Shown here piece after piece: positions 55,301 through 62,462 of a stretch of DNA of 64,000 nucleotides (its first letter is position 1; the number at the start of each line of letters is the position of its first letter). Where the stretch lies: NCBI RefSeq assembly GCF_000251145.1, contig NZ_AIDW01000037.1, positions 162,170 through 226,169 on the forward strand, written 5' to 3'. The translations under genes and the position numbers were made by a program. Below the pieces are notes generated by a model, which worked only from the letters and a program-made list of their open reading frames with translations, had not been told where the DNA came from and made no database searches. Source of the DNA: Sphingomonas sp. PAMC 26621. Its GTDB lineage: Bacteria; Pseudomonadota; Alphaproteobacteria; Sphingomonadales; Sphingomonadaceae.

Positions 55301-55775
55301 TCGCGCCGAAGCTGAACGTCACCGAGCGAAGCTGGAGCGCGATATAGGGGATCGACGCGAGCAGCGCGGTCCCCGCGACGATCGCCGCGGTGCCGCGACT
55401 GCGCCCGTAGCGCGCGGAGATGAAATCCGCGATCGAGCTCGACCCCTCGTCGCGCGCGAGCCGGACGAGCCGGGTCAGGAAGCGCGGTGCGAGCAGGAAG
55501 ACGAGCGCAGGGCCGAGGTAGATCGCGAGATAGTCCCACCCGCGCATCGCCGCGGTGCCGACCCCGCCGAAGAACGTCCAGCTGCTGCAATAGACCGCGA
55601 GCGACAGCGGATAGGCGAACCGCCCCAACCGAATCGGCAACCCGCGCCGGTCGACAACCCACGCGATGCCGAACAGCACCGCACAATAGCCGAGGATCGC
55701 GAGCAGGACGCTGGGTCCGAGGATGAGGCGGCTCCGTATTGATTCACTCCGCGACCGGATGCCGCGTTTCGTCAC
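52368..55775 (-). CDS. SLC5-type hybrid sensor histidine kinase (CrbS-like)
   Basis: 1135 residues from a GTG at 55775; the exact start is uncertain. The N-terminal about 500 residues form a sodium:solute symporter-like domain with about 13 segments (WTFFGGVGTAAMRGWDYLAI, FIGGFSAATAMVVVETIALS). A PAS domain (about 625-735) and a short coiled coil lead to the histidine kinase: H-box His780 in AAASHDLLQPLHAARLF, N-box about 886-897, DKGPG, GVGLGLAIV. A C-terminal receiver has Asp1059 in IALIDFHLDEPEDG. This domain order is that of CrbS, which senses or responds to acetate metabolism and signals to CrbR. It is convergent with acs and the regulator gene. Confidence 0.92.
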   Translation of the reverse strand: MTKRGIRSRSESIRSRLILGPSVLLAILGYCAVLFGIAWVVDRRGLPIRLGRFAYPLSLAVYCSSWTFFGGVGTAAMRGWDYLAIYLGPALVFLLAPRFLTRLVRLARDEGSSSIADFISARYGRSRGTAAIVAGTALLASIPYIALQLRSVTFSFGAITGVDRSSSIGTFVALLLAGFAILFGARRFEVTGRNPGVVAAIAAESLIKLLCFVALGVFTILLLVDVPAATLAPPMARLGSGFTWAALTSDFWVRTLLSALAIVCLPRQFYVGVVEAGSPEAVRQGRWPFIGYMVVISLLVLPLALAGMTVLPADAAPDLYVLGVPLSQGRHAIALIAFIGGFSAATAMVVVETIALSTMATNDLLSPLLLGRQGDARGGDLGRRLLRVRRLIIAAIVAVALLYGRNLDADVSLASIGLIAFAGVAQFAPALIATVGWGFADEEAARRGLVGGVIVWIYCLLLPSIGDGIGPALARLSFGVLDPEALLGWRMGSPLVNGTVWSLGVNVALMAWPQALRRVRRNSALDHVTTHGELELLVARFVGESEAAEAMAAVSRDPRAPIDGPAARTAERLIAGVIGAPSARKIVASSIAGAAIDVSDVVRLLDQRGRSLRFSRTLLSATLETIDPGVSVIDSTLRLVAWNPRYVEMFDYPEGYVVTGRPIADLIRYNAERGGAGPGDIEAHVARRMAHLSRGTPHSFERQRPSGRWIKAVGRPMPGGGYVQSFTDITAEKEAQADLEARVAARTSDLAHSNTMLGEARAVAETATRDKTRFLAAASHDLLQPLHAARLFCAALDEGKAPNQTDLIRAIDGAIGSADTLLRALLDVSRLDSGGVVPRVERFALGELIAELATQFHPLAAERGLSLASHPGAYFVATDRSLLRSILQNFLSNAVRYSADGRIWIGARRRGGDVVIEVRDKGPGIAAADRDRIFVEFERLESKGSAGGGVGLGLAIVRRIADLLGTPVDLRSAPGRGSTFAVRVPLATPGRDLPVAVAKPAAQAVPPGLRILCLDNDLTILAALDAALRARRCVPLLAATIAEALQLAEDEEPDIALIDFHLDEPEDGLAVATRLRALDPAPAVALVTADRAIADDPRCAGMTVLTKPVVPADLWAFIEQASHRAAQVVAVDSGR

Positions 55776-55820
55776 GGGCCAGCTTGCGGCATCCCGGCCA
55801 GCGAGGCAACGCGTCGCCTG

Positions 55821-56486
55821 TTATGCGCAGCAGCGCTTCGACTTCTTGCCCGACCCGCATGGGCACGGGTCGTTCCGGCCGACCTTCGCAGGCGCTGGCG
55901 CGACGAGCGAGAGCGGCGGCGCCCCGACGCCGCCTGTCCCGGCCGCGTGCAGGCGCAAAACGGTCGTCGTGATCGTCACGGGAAACGCGTCCTGCATTGC
56001 GTTGATCTGGACCGTGTCGAGCGCGCTGGTGTTGTCCACGATCGCGATCAGCAGGGACAGCTCGGCGACGGCGGCGGCAATTGCCGGATCGTCGCCTTCG
56101 GCCAGTGCGGCCCAGCTTTCGGGGCGCAAATCCATCGCCTCGGCGAATCCCGCGATCCAGATTTCCCAGATCACGTCACCGTTGCGCTCATCGACCTCGA
56201 AGATCGGCTGCGGCTTGCCGCGACCGAGATCGCGCGCGATTTCGGTGTAACGCGCCATTACCGCGTCGGTGAACCAGCGGACATCCGCCGGCTCCCCGAA
56301 CGGGGGGCTGCCGTCCTCCGCGATGCCCCAGATGCTGACGAACCATTCGTCGGGCAGGATCGGGGCCGGGGATAGCAGCACCCCGGTCAGGAACCCGTCG
56401 AGTTCGCTCAGAAGCATCGGCTCCTCGAGCGGGAGGTCCGCCAGCGCGTCGTCGAGGCGGCGATGGCGGGACGGTAACCTGGTCAT
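55821..56486 (-). CDS. YecA/UPF0149 family protein with SEC-C zinc motif
   Basis: 221 residues. The N-terminal helical UPF0149 domain begins with SELDGFLTGVLLSPAPILPD; the C-terminus is the metal-binding SEC-C motif GRNDPCPCGSGKKSKRCC, as in SecA. YecA-type proteins bind ribosomes or SecA; a role here is not known. Its start overlaps the stop of the upstream terC gene (ATGA), so the two form one transcription unit. Confidence 0.9.
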   Translation of the reverse strand: MTRLPSRHRRLDDALADLPLEEPMLLSELDGFLTGVLLSPAPILPDEWFVSIWGIAEDGSPPFGEPADVRWFTDAVMARYTEIARDLGRGKPQPIFEVDERNGDVIWEIWIAGFAEAMDLRPESWAALAEGDDPAIAAAVAELSLLIAIVDNTSALDTVQINAMQDAFPVTITTTVLRLHAAGTGGVGAPPLSLVAPAPAKVGRNDPCPCGSGKKSKRCCA

Positions 56487-57142
56487 GCGAACAGCGTGAG
56501 CACGCCGCGCGCGGGATCGGTGAACCCCTCCCAGATCATCCGCCCAGCGACATAGACGATCACCAGCAGCCCGACGTAGGCGAGCCAGCGATAGCGTTCG
56601 ATCACGCGCGCAAGCCCGTTCGCGGCGAGCCCCATCAGCGCGACCGACAGGATCAGCCCGATCGCCAGGATCCCCGGATGGTCACGCGCCGCGCCCGCGA
56701 CCGCAAGGACGTTGTCGAGGCTCATCGACACGTCCGCGACCGCGACCGCCCAGGCTGCCGCCCAGAATTTGCGCGGTGCCTTGCTGGCGAGCGCGTCGGC
56801 GTCGGTCCCGCCGTCGTCGGAGCGCAGTTCGCGCCACATCTTCCACGCGACCCACACCAGCAGCAACCCGCCCGCAAGCACGAGGCCGACGACCTGCAAC
56901 AACTGCGTCACGACCAGCGCGAAGACGACGCGCAGGATCAGCGCGGCGGCGACCCCGATCAGGATCACGTTGCGGCGCATCGCCGCCGGCAGCCCAGCCG
57001 CGAGCGCGCCGACGACGATCGCATTGTCGGCGGCAAGCATGATGTCGATCATCACCACCTGCGCGAACGCGGCGAGCGCAGCGGGCGACCCGATATTGGC
57101 AAAGTCCGTGGCGATATGCTGCCAGAGTTCGGTCACGTACAT
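56483..57142 (-). CDS. TerC family integral membrane protein
   Basis: 219 residues; an upstream in-frame extension through the promoter is rejected. A seven-segment membrane protein with the TerC metal-binding aspartates in MIDIMLAADNAIVVGALAAG and ADVSMSLDNVLAVAGAA. TerC relatives export manganese or serve metal loading of secreted proteins. Translationally coupled to the SEC-C gene. I see no yybP-ykoY riboswitch in the 90 bases upstream. Confidence 0.9.
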   Translation of the reverse strand: MYVTELWQHIATDFANIGSPAALAAFAQVVMIDIMLAADNAIVVGALAAGLPAAMRRNVILIGVAAALILRVVFALVVTQLLQVVGLVLAGGLLLVWVAWKMWRELRSDDGGTDADALASKAPRKFWAAAWAVAVADVSMSLDNVLAVAGAARDHPGILAIGLILSVALMGLAANGLARVIERYRWLAYVGLLVIVYVAGRMIWEGFTDPARGVLTLFA

Positions 57143-57362
57143 CTTCCTATCAGCAGGAAAGCGGGCACCACAGGCTCGCGATCGCATCGCCGCGCACTGT
57201 AGCGCAACTGCGATCAGGGAAAAGCGGCGATGACGGGCCAGGTCAATCCCTGCCGCGCAGACAGGCGGTCGTGCAATGGCGGGATCAGGCACGACAATCG
57301 TCCCTTGTCGCGGATGCAAAGCGTGGCTTGGCGACGGGTGCGTTCGCGTGCAGAACAGCGCC

Positions 57363-58481
57363 ATGCTGTTCTCGCTGCTGCTCGCGCTCGCCCAGGGGTC
57401 GGTTGCCCAGACCCCACCCGCTCCCCCACAGGTTCCGCCCCTGGCGGCGGCGACCGCGCCGGCGAAGCCTGCGCTGCAATGGCCAGCGCGCGATGCGCAG
57501 GCCACGCTCCGGAATTTCCGCTTCCGCTCGGGCGAGACACTCCCCGAACTGCGGATCGGCTACACCATGCTCGGCCAGCCGCATCGCAACGCGCGCGGCG
57601 AGATCGACAATGCGGTGATGATCCTCCACGGCACCGGCGGCACCGGACGCCAGTTCCTCAGCCCGCAATTCGCCGACGAGCTCTATGGCCCGGGCCAGCC
57701 GCTCGACATCACGCGCTACTGGATCATCCTCCCCGACGGGATCGGCCACGGCAAATCGTCCAAGCCGTCCGACGGGCTGCACATGCGCTTCCCGCACTAT
57801 GATTATGACGACATGGTCGAGGCGGACTATCGGGTGCTCAAGGACGAACTCGGGATCCGCCGGATGCGGCTGGTGATGGGAACGTCGATGGGGTGCATGC
57901 ACGGCCTCGTCTGGGGCGAGACGCATCCCGACTTCCTGCGCGCGCTGATGCCGCTCGCATGCGAGCCGGTCGAGATCGCCGGGCTCAACCGGATGTGGCG
58001 GCAGCTCGCGATCGACGGGATCGAGGCCGATCCGGCGTGGGCGGGCGGCGACTATCGCGCGCCGCCGACACAGGGGCTGCGGACGGCGGCCAGCCTGTTG
58101 TTCGTCGCGGGTGCTGCACCGCTGTATTTCCAGGCGCAATATCCGCGCCGCGCGCAGGCCGAGACGTTCGCGCGGGAACGCGTCGCGGCGTCGATCGCGC
58201 AGATCGATGCGAACGACCTGATCTACCAGATCGACGCCTCGCGCACCTATGCGCCGTGGGCGCAGCTCGAGAAGATCACCGTGCCGACGACCTGGATCAA
58301 TTCCGCCGACGACTTCATCAACCCGCGCAATCTCGACCTGCCACAGCGTGCGGTCGCGCGGATGAAGGATGCGCGGTTCCGCTTGATCCCGGAGAGCGCG
58401 GAAACCCGCGGGCACGGCACGCATACCGCCGCGCGCTTCTGGAAGCAGGATCTGGTCGACCTGCTGCAGCGGACCGAGTGA
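57363..58481 (+). CDS. secreted MetX-like alpha/beta hydrolase
   Basis: 372 residues from the ATG at 57363, which gives a signal peptide (MLFSLLLALAQGSVAQ); an earlier ATG would bury it. Alpha/beta hydrolase of the homoserine acetyltransferase-like group: AVMILHGTGGTGRQFLSPQF, nucleophile elbow VMGTSMGCMHGLVWGE (Ser), acid in WINSADDFINPR and catalytic His in TRGHGTHTAARFW. Secretion makes methionine synthesis unlikely; an esterase or thioesterase role in the periplasm is more probable. Confidence 0.85.
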   Translation: MLFSLLLALAQGSVAQTPPAPPQVPPLAAATAPAKPALQWPARDAQATLRNFRFRSGETLPELRIGYTMLGQPHRNARGEIDNAVMILHGTGGTGRQFLSPQFADELYGPGQPLDITRYWIILPDGIGHGKSSKPSDGLHMRFPHYDYDDMVEADYRVLKDELGIRRMRLVMGTSMGCMHGLVWGETHPDFLRALMPLACEPVEIAGLNRMWRQLAIDGIEADPAWAGGDYRAPPTQGLRTAASLLFVAGAAPLYFQAQYPRRAQAETFARERVAASIAQIDANDLIYQIDASRTYAPWAQLEKITVPTTWINSADDFINPRNLDLPQRAVARMKDARFRLIPESAETRGHGTHTAARFWKQDLVDLLQRTE

Positions 58482-58571
58482 GCGAAAGAATTTCGACGGC
58501 CCTCGCGAACCCACCCTTGATCCCGTCCGTTCAAGCGCACATCGCGAACCGACACGATCTGGAGTGAAGAC

Positions 58572-58844
58572 ATGGCTGCCGACAAAATGGATATTTCGCA
58601 CACGACCATCCTCGATAACGAGGACGAGAAGCTGGTCGAATTCGTCGCCGAGGTGGACGGCGACGAATATCAGTTCGCGGTGCAATATGCCGTGCTCGAA
58701 GCGCTGAGCGGCGACGTACCCGACGGCGATGCGGTCGAGCAGTTAAACCTGTTCGAGGATACGATCGCCGAAGCCGGCCTCGTCGCGCTCGCACGCAACA
58801 GCGACCAGGCGACGATCGTCATCAGCGAGAACGACCTCGAATAA
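58572..58844 (+). CDS. small acidic conserved protein
   Basis: 90 residues, strongly acidic, with FVAEVDGDEYQFAVQYAVLE and a C-terminal VISENDLE. The pattern recalls the DUF1488-like small proteins, but I am not sure. An upstream CTGGAG a few bases before the ATG serves as ribosome-binding site. Function unknown; it may be transcribed with the hydrolase gene 90 bases upstream. Confidence 0.7.
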   Translation: MAADKMDISHTTILDNEDEKLVEFVAEVDGDEYQFAVQYAVLEALSGDVPDGDAVEQLNLFEDTIAEAGLVALARNSDQATIVISENDLE

Positions 58845-58862
58845 GCAGGCGCCGTCCGCGGG

Positions 58863-59195
58863 TCACGCTTCACGCCGACCGCCTGTTTCGGGCGGCGTCG
58901 GCGTGGACCCTGCGGACGGCACCTCCTCGTAACAGCCCGCGCGGCGCAACTGGCGGACGATTCCGTTGAACGCCGCGGTGACGCCCTGCGCGCGGCCGAT
59001 CTCATTCTCCTGCCCCGCGGCATCCCAGTACAGCACGAGCGGCCAGCGCTCCGGGCAGAACGGCAGCAACGTGCGCAGCGCAAGCCGCACTTCAGGCCCG
59101 TCGACACGCCGCTCCCCGCAACGCGCGACCGCAGTGCGCAGGATATGGACCGACAGGGCAATCACGATCCGCTGATGCCGGGAGGCGATCCGCAC
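58863..59195 (-). CDS. hypothetical protein downstream of dnaE2
   Basis: 110 residues starting 3 bases after the dnaE2 stop on the same strand, which supports it as a real gene at the end of the mutagenesis operon. It contains RTLLPFCPERWPLVLYWDAA and a basic N-terminus, and ends in a Pro/Thr-rich tail. No signal peptide and no recognised family. The convergent small acidic gene ends 18 bases away. Confidence 0.6.
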   Translation of the reverse strand: MRIASRHQRIVIALSVHILRTAVARCGERRVDGPEVRLALRTLLPFCPERWPLVLYWDAAGQENEIGRAQGVTAAFNGIVRQLRRAGCYEEVPSAGSTPTPPETGGRREA

Positions 59196-59198
59196 CGA

Positions 59199-62100
59199 TC
59201 AGTGGAAGTCATGCGACTTGAACCGCACGACCTCTTCCGGGTCCATGCCGTCTGCGTGCGGCGGCCAGTAGCAATTGCGCGGCGCGGGGTTCCAGTCCTT
59301 GTCGCCGCGATCGGGCGAGCCGGGATGCTGCGCGCCGTCGCCACGCCCGGTGCGATGCGGGAAGGACATGTCGCCGACGCGGTGGAGCAGGTCGCCATGA
59401 TCGATGATCCTGTCGCAGATGACATGGATCACCTCGCCTTCCTTCTGCACCCGCCCCTTCAGCCCGACCATCGACGCGGACATGATCGTGCGCCGCTGCG
59501 CCTCGAACCGGTCGGGCCACAGGATGCCGTTGGCGATTCCGCTCTCGTCCTCGATCGTGATGAACAGCACGCCCTTCGCGCTGCCGGGCTTCTGCCGCAC
59601 CAGGATGATCCCCGCGACCTCGACATGCCGCCCGTCGCGGATCGTCGCGAGTTCGGCGCAGCGCGTGACGCCACGCCGCGCGAGTTCGTCGCGCACAAAG
59701 CTCAACGGGTGTGCGCGCAGCGATAGCTGGAGCGTGCGATAATCCTCGATCACCTCGCGCCCGTCGGTCAGCGGGCGCAGCGCGACATCGGGCTCCACCC
59801 CTTCGGCGCTGACGCTGTCGGCCGCGCGATCGGCGGCGGCGAACAGCGGGAGCGGTGCTTCGCCGAGTCCGCGCACCTTCCACAGCCCCTGCCGCCGGTC
59901 GGTCGCGAAGGCTTGGAACGCATCGCCGTCGGCGAGCTTTTCGATCGCCGCGCGCTGGACGCCCGAGCGGCGCCACACGTCCTCGACCGAATCGAACGCC
60001 CCCGTGCCGCGCGCGCCGACGATCGCCGCGCCATCCGCGTTGGACAGCCCGCGAATCTGCCGCAGCCCGAGCCGGACCGCGAGATACCGCCCCCCGGTCG
60101 GCTCGAGCGTACAATCCCAGCGACTGGCGTTGACGCACGCGGGGCGGACCTCGACACCATGCTCGCGCGCATCGCGGACGATCTGCGCGGGCGCGTAGAA
60201 CCCCATCGGCTGCGCGTTCATCAGCGCCGCGCAGAAGGCGTCGGGGTGATGATGCTTCATCCAGCACGACGCATAAGCGATCTTGGCGAAGGACGCGGCG
60301 TGGCTTTCTGGAAAGCCATAGGAGCCGAAGCCCTCGAGCTGGCGGAAGGTGCGCTCGGCGAAATCGCGCGGATAGCCGCGCGCGACCATCCCCTCGATCA
60401 ACTTGTCGCTGAAATGCGAGACCCCGCCGGTGAACTTGAAGGTCGCCATCGCGCGCCGAAGCTGGTCCGCCTCGGACGGCGTGAACCCTGCCCCGACGAT
60501 CGCGACCTTCATCGCCTGTTCCTGGAACAGCGGCACGCCGAGCGTCTTCTCGAGCACCGCGCGCAATTCGGGGCGCGGATATTCGGGCCGCTCCAACCCC
60601 TCGCGGCGGCGCAGATAGGGGTGGACCATGTCGCCCTGGATCGGCCCTGGCCGGACGATCGCGACCTGGATCACCAGATCGTAGAAACGCCGCGGCTTCA
60701 TCCGCGGCAGCATCGACATTTGCGCGCGGCTCTCGACCTGGAAGGTGCCGAGCGTGTCGGCCTTGGAGATCATCGCATAGACGTCGGGATCGTCGCTTTG
60801 CAGGTCGGCGAGCCCGACGCGGATCCCCTTTTCCTGTTCGAGCAGGTTGAACGCGCGGTTCATGCAGCCGAGCATGCCGAGCCCGAGCACGTCGACCTTC
60901 ATGAACTTCAGCGCATCGATATCGTCCTTGTCCCATTCGATGATCTGCCGGTCCTCCATCGCGGCGGGTTCGATCGGGACGAGATCGTCGAGCCGGTCGT
61001 GCGTCAGCACGAAGCCGCCGGGATGCTGACTCATGTGGCGCGGCACCCCGATCAGCTTGCGCGCGAGCTCGAGCGTGAGCCGCAGCCGCCGGTCGCCGAG
61101 GTCGAGGTTGAGTTCCTTGACCTGTTTCTCGCCGACTCCTTCCGCCGACCAGCCCCAGATCAGCCCGGCGAGCGAGCCGGTGAGATCCTCGGGCAACCCC
61201 AGCGCCTTGCCGACATCGCGCACCGCGCCGCGCGCACGATAGCGCGTGACGACCGCGGTCAGCGCGGCATGGTTGCGGCCATAGGTCTCATAGATCCACT
61301 GGATGATCTCCTCGCGGCGCTCATGCTCGAAATCGACGTCGATATCGGGCGGCTCGCGGCGCTCGCCCGAGACGAAGCGTTCGAACAGCAATTCATGCTT
61401 GATCGGGTCGATTGAGGTGACGCCCAGCACGAAGCAGACGCACGAATTCGCCGCCGATCCGCGCCCCTGACACAGGATCCCGCGCCGCCGCGCCTCGCGC
61501 ACGATCGCATGGACGGTCAGGAAATAGGGCGCATATTCCAGCTCGGCGATCAGCCGCAGTTCGTGCGCGATCTGATCGGTATAGGCCTGCGGGACGTTGC
61601 CATCGAACATCCGTTCGACCGCTTCCTGCGTCAGCTGCGCGAGCGCCTGTTGCGCGGTCAGCCCCTCGATCACGCGTTCGTGCGGATATTGGTAGGCGAG
61701 TTCGCCCAGATCGAAGGTGCAGGCCCGTGCGATGTCGACGCTCGCGCGCAGTGCATCGGGATAGTCGCGGAAGCGGCGGACCATCTCGGCTGGGGGCTTG
61801 AGCGCGCGGTCGGCGTTGACCTCGCGGCGGTAGCCGAGCTCGTCGACGGTGCATTTTTCGCGCACCGCGGTCACCACGTCCTGCAACAGCCGCGCATCGG
61901 GGGCGTGATAGAGGACGTCGCCGGTCGCCACCGCACGCACCCCCGCCGCCCCCGCCTGGCGCGCGAGCGCGTCGATCCGCACCGCATCGTTCGGCCGCCG
62001 CCGCTGGAACAGCGCCATATAGCCGCGCGCGCCGTAGACCGCCTTGAGGTCGGCCAGCGCCGCCAGATTGTCCGTATCCGCCTCGTGCGGGAGCAGGATC

Positions 62101-62462
62101 GCGACGATGCCGTCCGACCAGGGCGCGAGATCGGGCCAGTGGAGCATGCACCCGCCCTTCCCCGCGCGCTTCTTGCCGATCGTCAGCAACCGCGTAATCC
62201 GCGACCACGCCGGACGATCGGTCGGGTAGAGCAACAGCCGCCGCCCGCACGACAGATCGACTCGCGTCCCCGCGATCGAGCGGACTCCGGTCGCCTTCTG
62301 CGCTTCCCATGCGCGCACCACGCCCGCGACCGTCCCGATGTCGCACACGCCCAATGCGGGATAGCCTAGCAGCGCCGCCGCCGCGAACAACTCGTCCGGG
62401 CTGGAGGCCCCGCGCAACAGCGAGAAATGGGTGAGCATCTGCAGCTCGACATAATCGGTCAT
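59199..62462 (-). CDS. dnaE2: error-prone DNA polymerase III alpha subunit
   Basis: 1087 residues, the normal length. Translesion polymerase of the ImuA-ImuB-DnaE2 mutasome, induced by SOS. The PHP domain starts YVELQMLTHFSLLRGASSPD; polymerase motifs include GILCQGRGSAANSCVCFVLG and the catalytic aspartates in PPDIDVDFEHERREEI; QHPGGFVLTHDRLDDLVPIE is typical. The ATG at 62462 overlaps the imuB stop; the long in-frame extension upstream overlaps imuB and is rejected. The promoter and any LexA box lie beyond the right edge. Confidence 0.96.
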   Translation of the reverse strand: MTDYVELQMLTHFSLLRGASSPDELFAAAALLGYPALGVCDIGTVAGVVRAWEAQKATGVRSIAGTRVDLSCGRRLLLYPTDRPAWSRITRLLTIGKKRAGKGGCMLHWPDLAPWSDGIVAILLPHEADTDNLAALADLKAVYGARGYMALFQRRRPNDAVRIDALARQAGAAGVRAVATGDVLYHAPDARLLQDVVTAVREKCTVDELGYRREVNADRALKPPAEMVRRFRDYPDALRASVDIARACTFDLGELAYQYPHERVIEGLTAQQALAQLTQEAVERMFDGNVPQAYTDQIAHELRLIAELEYAPYFLTVHAIVREARRRGILCQGRGSAANSCVCFVLGVTSIDPIKHELLFERFVSGERREPPDIDVDFEHERREEIIQWIYETYGRNHAALTAVVTRYRARGAVRDVGKALGLPEDLTGSLAGLIWGWSAEGVGEKQVKELNLDLGDRRLRLTLELARKLIGVPRHMSQHPGGFVLTHDRLDDLVPIEPAAMEDRQIIEWDKDDIDALKFMKVDVLGLGMLGCMNRAFNLLEQEKGIRVGLADLQSDDPDVYAMISKADTLGTFQVESRAQMSMLPRMKPRRFYDLVIQVAIVRPGPIQGDMVHPYLRRREGLERPEYPRPELRAVLEKTLGVPLFQEQAMKVAIVGAGFTPSEADQLRRAMATFKFTGGVSHFSDKLIEGMVARGYPRDFAERTFRQLEGFGSYGFPESHAASFAKIAYASCWMKHHHPDAFCAALMNAQPMGFYAPAQIVRDAREHGVEVRPACVNASRWDCTLEPTGGRYLAVRLGLRQIRGLSNADGAAIVGARGTGAFDSVEDVWRRSGVQRAAIEKLADGDAFQAFATDRRQGLWKVRGLGEAPLPLFAAADRAADSVSAEGVEPDVALRPLTDGREVIEDYRTLQLSLRAHPLSFVRDELARRGVTRCAELATIRDGRHVEVAGIILVRQKPGSAKGVLFITIEDESGIANGILWPDRFEAQRRTIMSASMVGLKGRVQKEGEVIHVICDRIIDHGDLLHRVGDMSFPHRTGRGDGAQHPGSPDRGDKDWNPAPRNCYWPPHADGMDPEEVVRFKSHDFH

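Noticed and set aside
57143..57230. yybP-ykoY (manganese) riboswitch upstream of terC
   Set aside because: I looked for the conserved paired core upstream of the ATG and could not find it; only ordinary GC-rich sequence.
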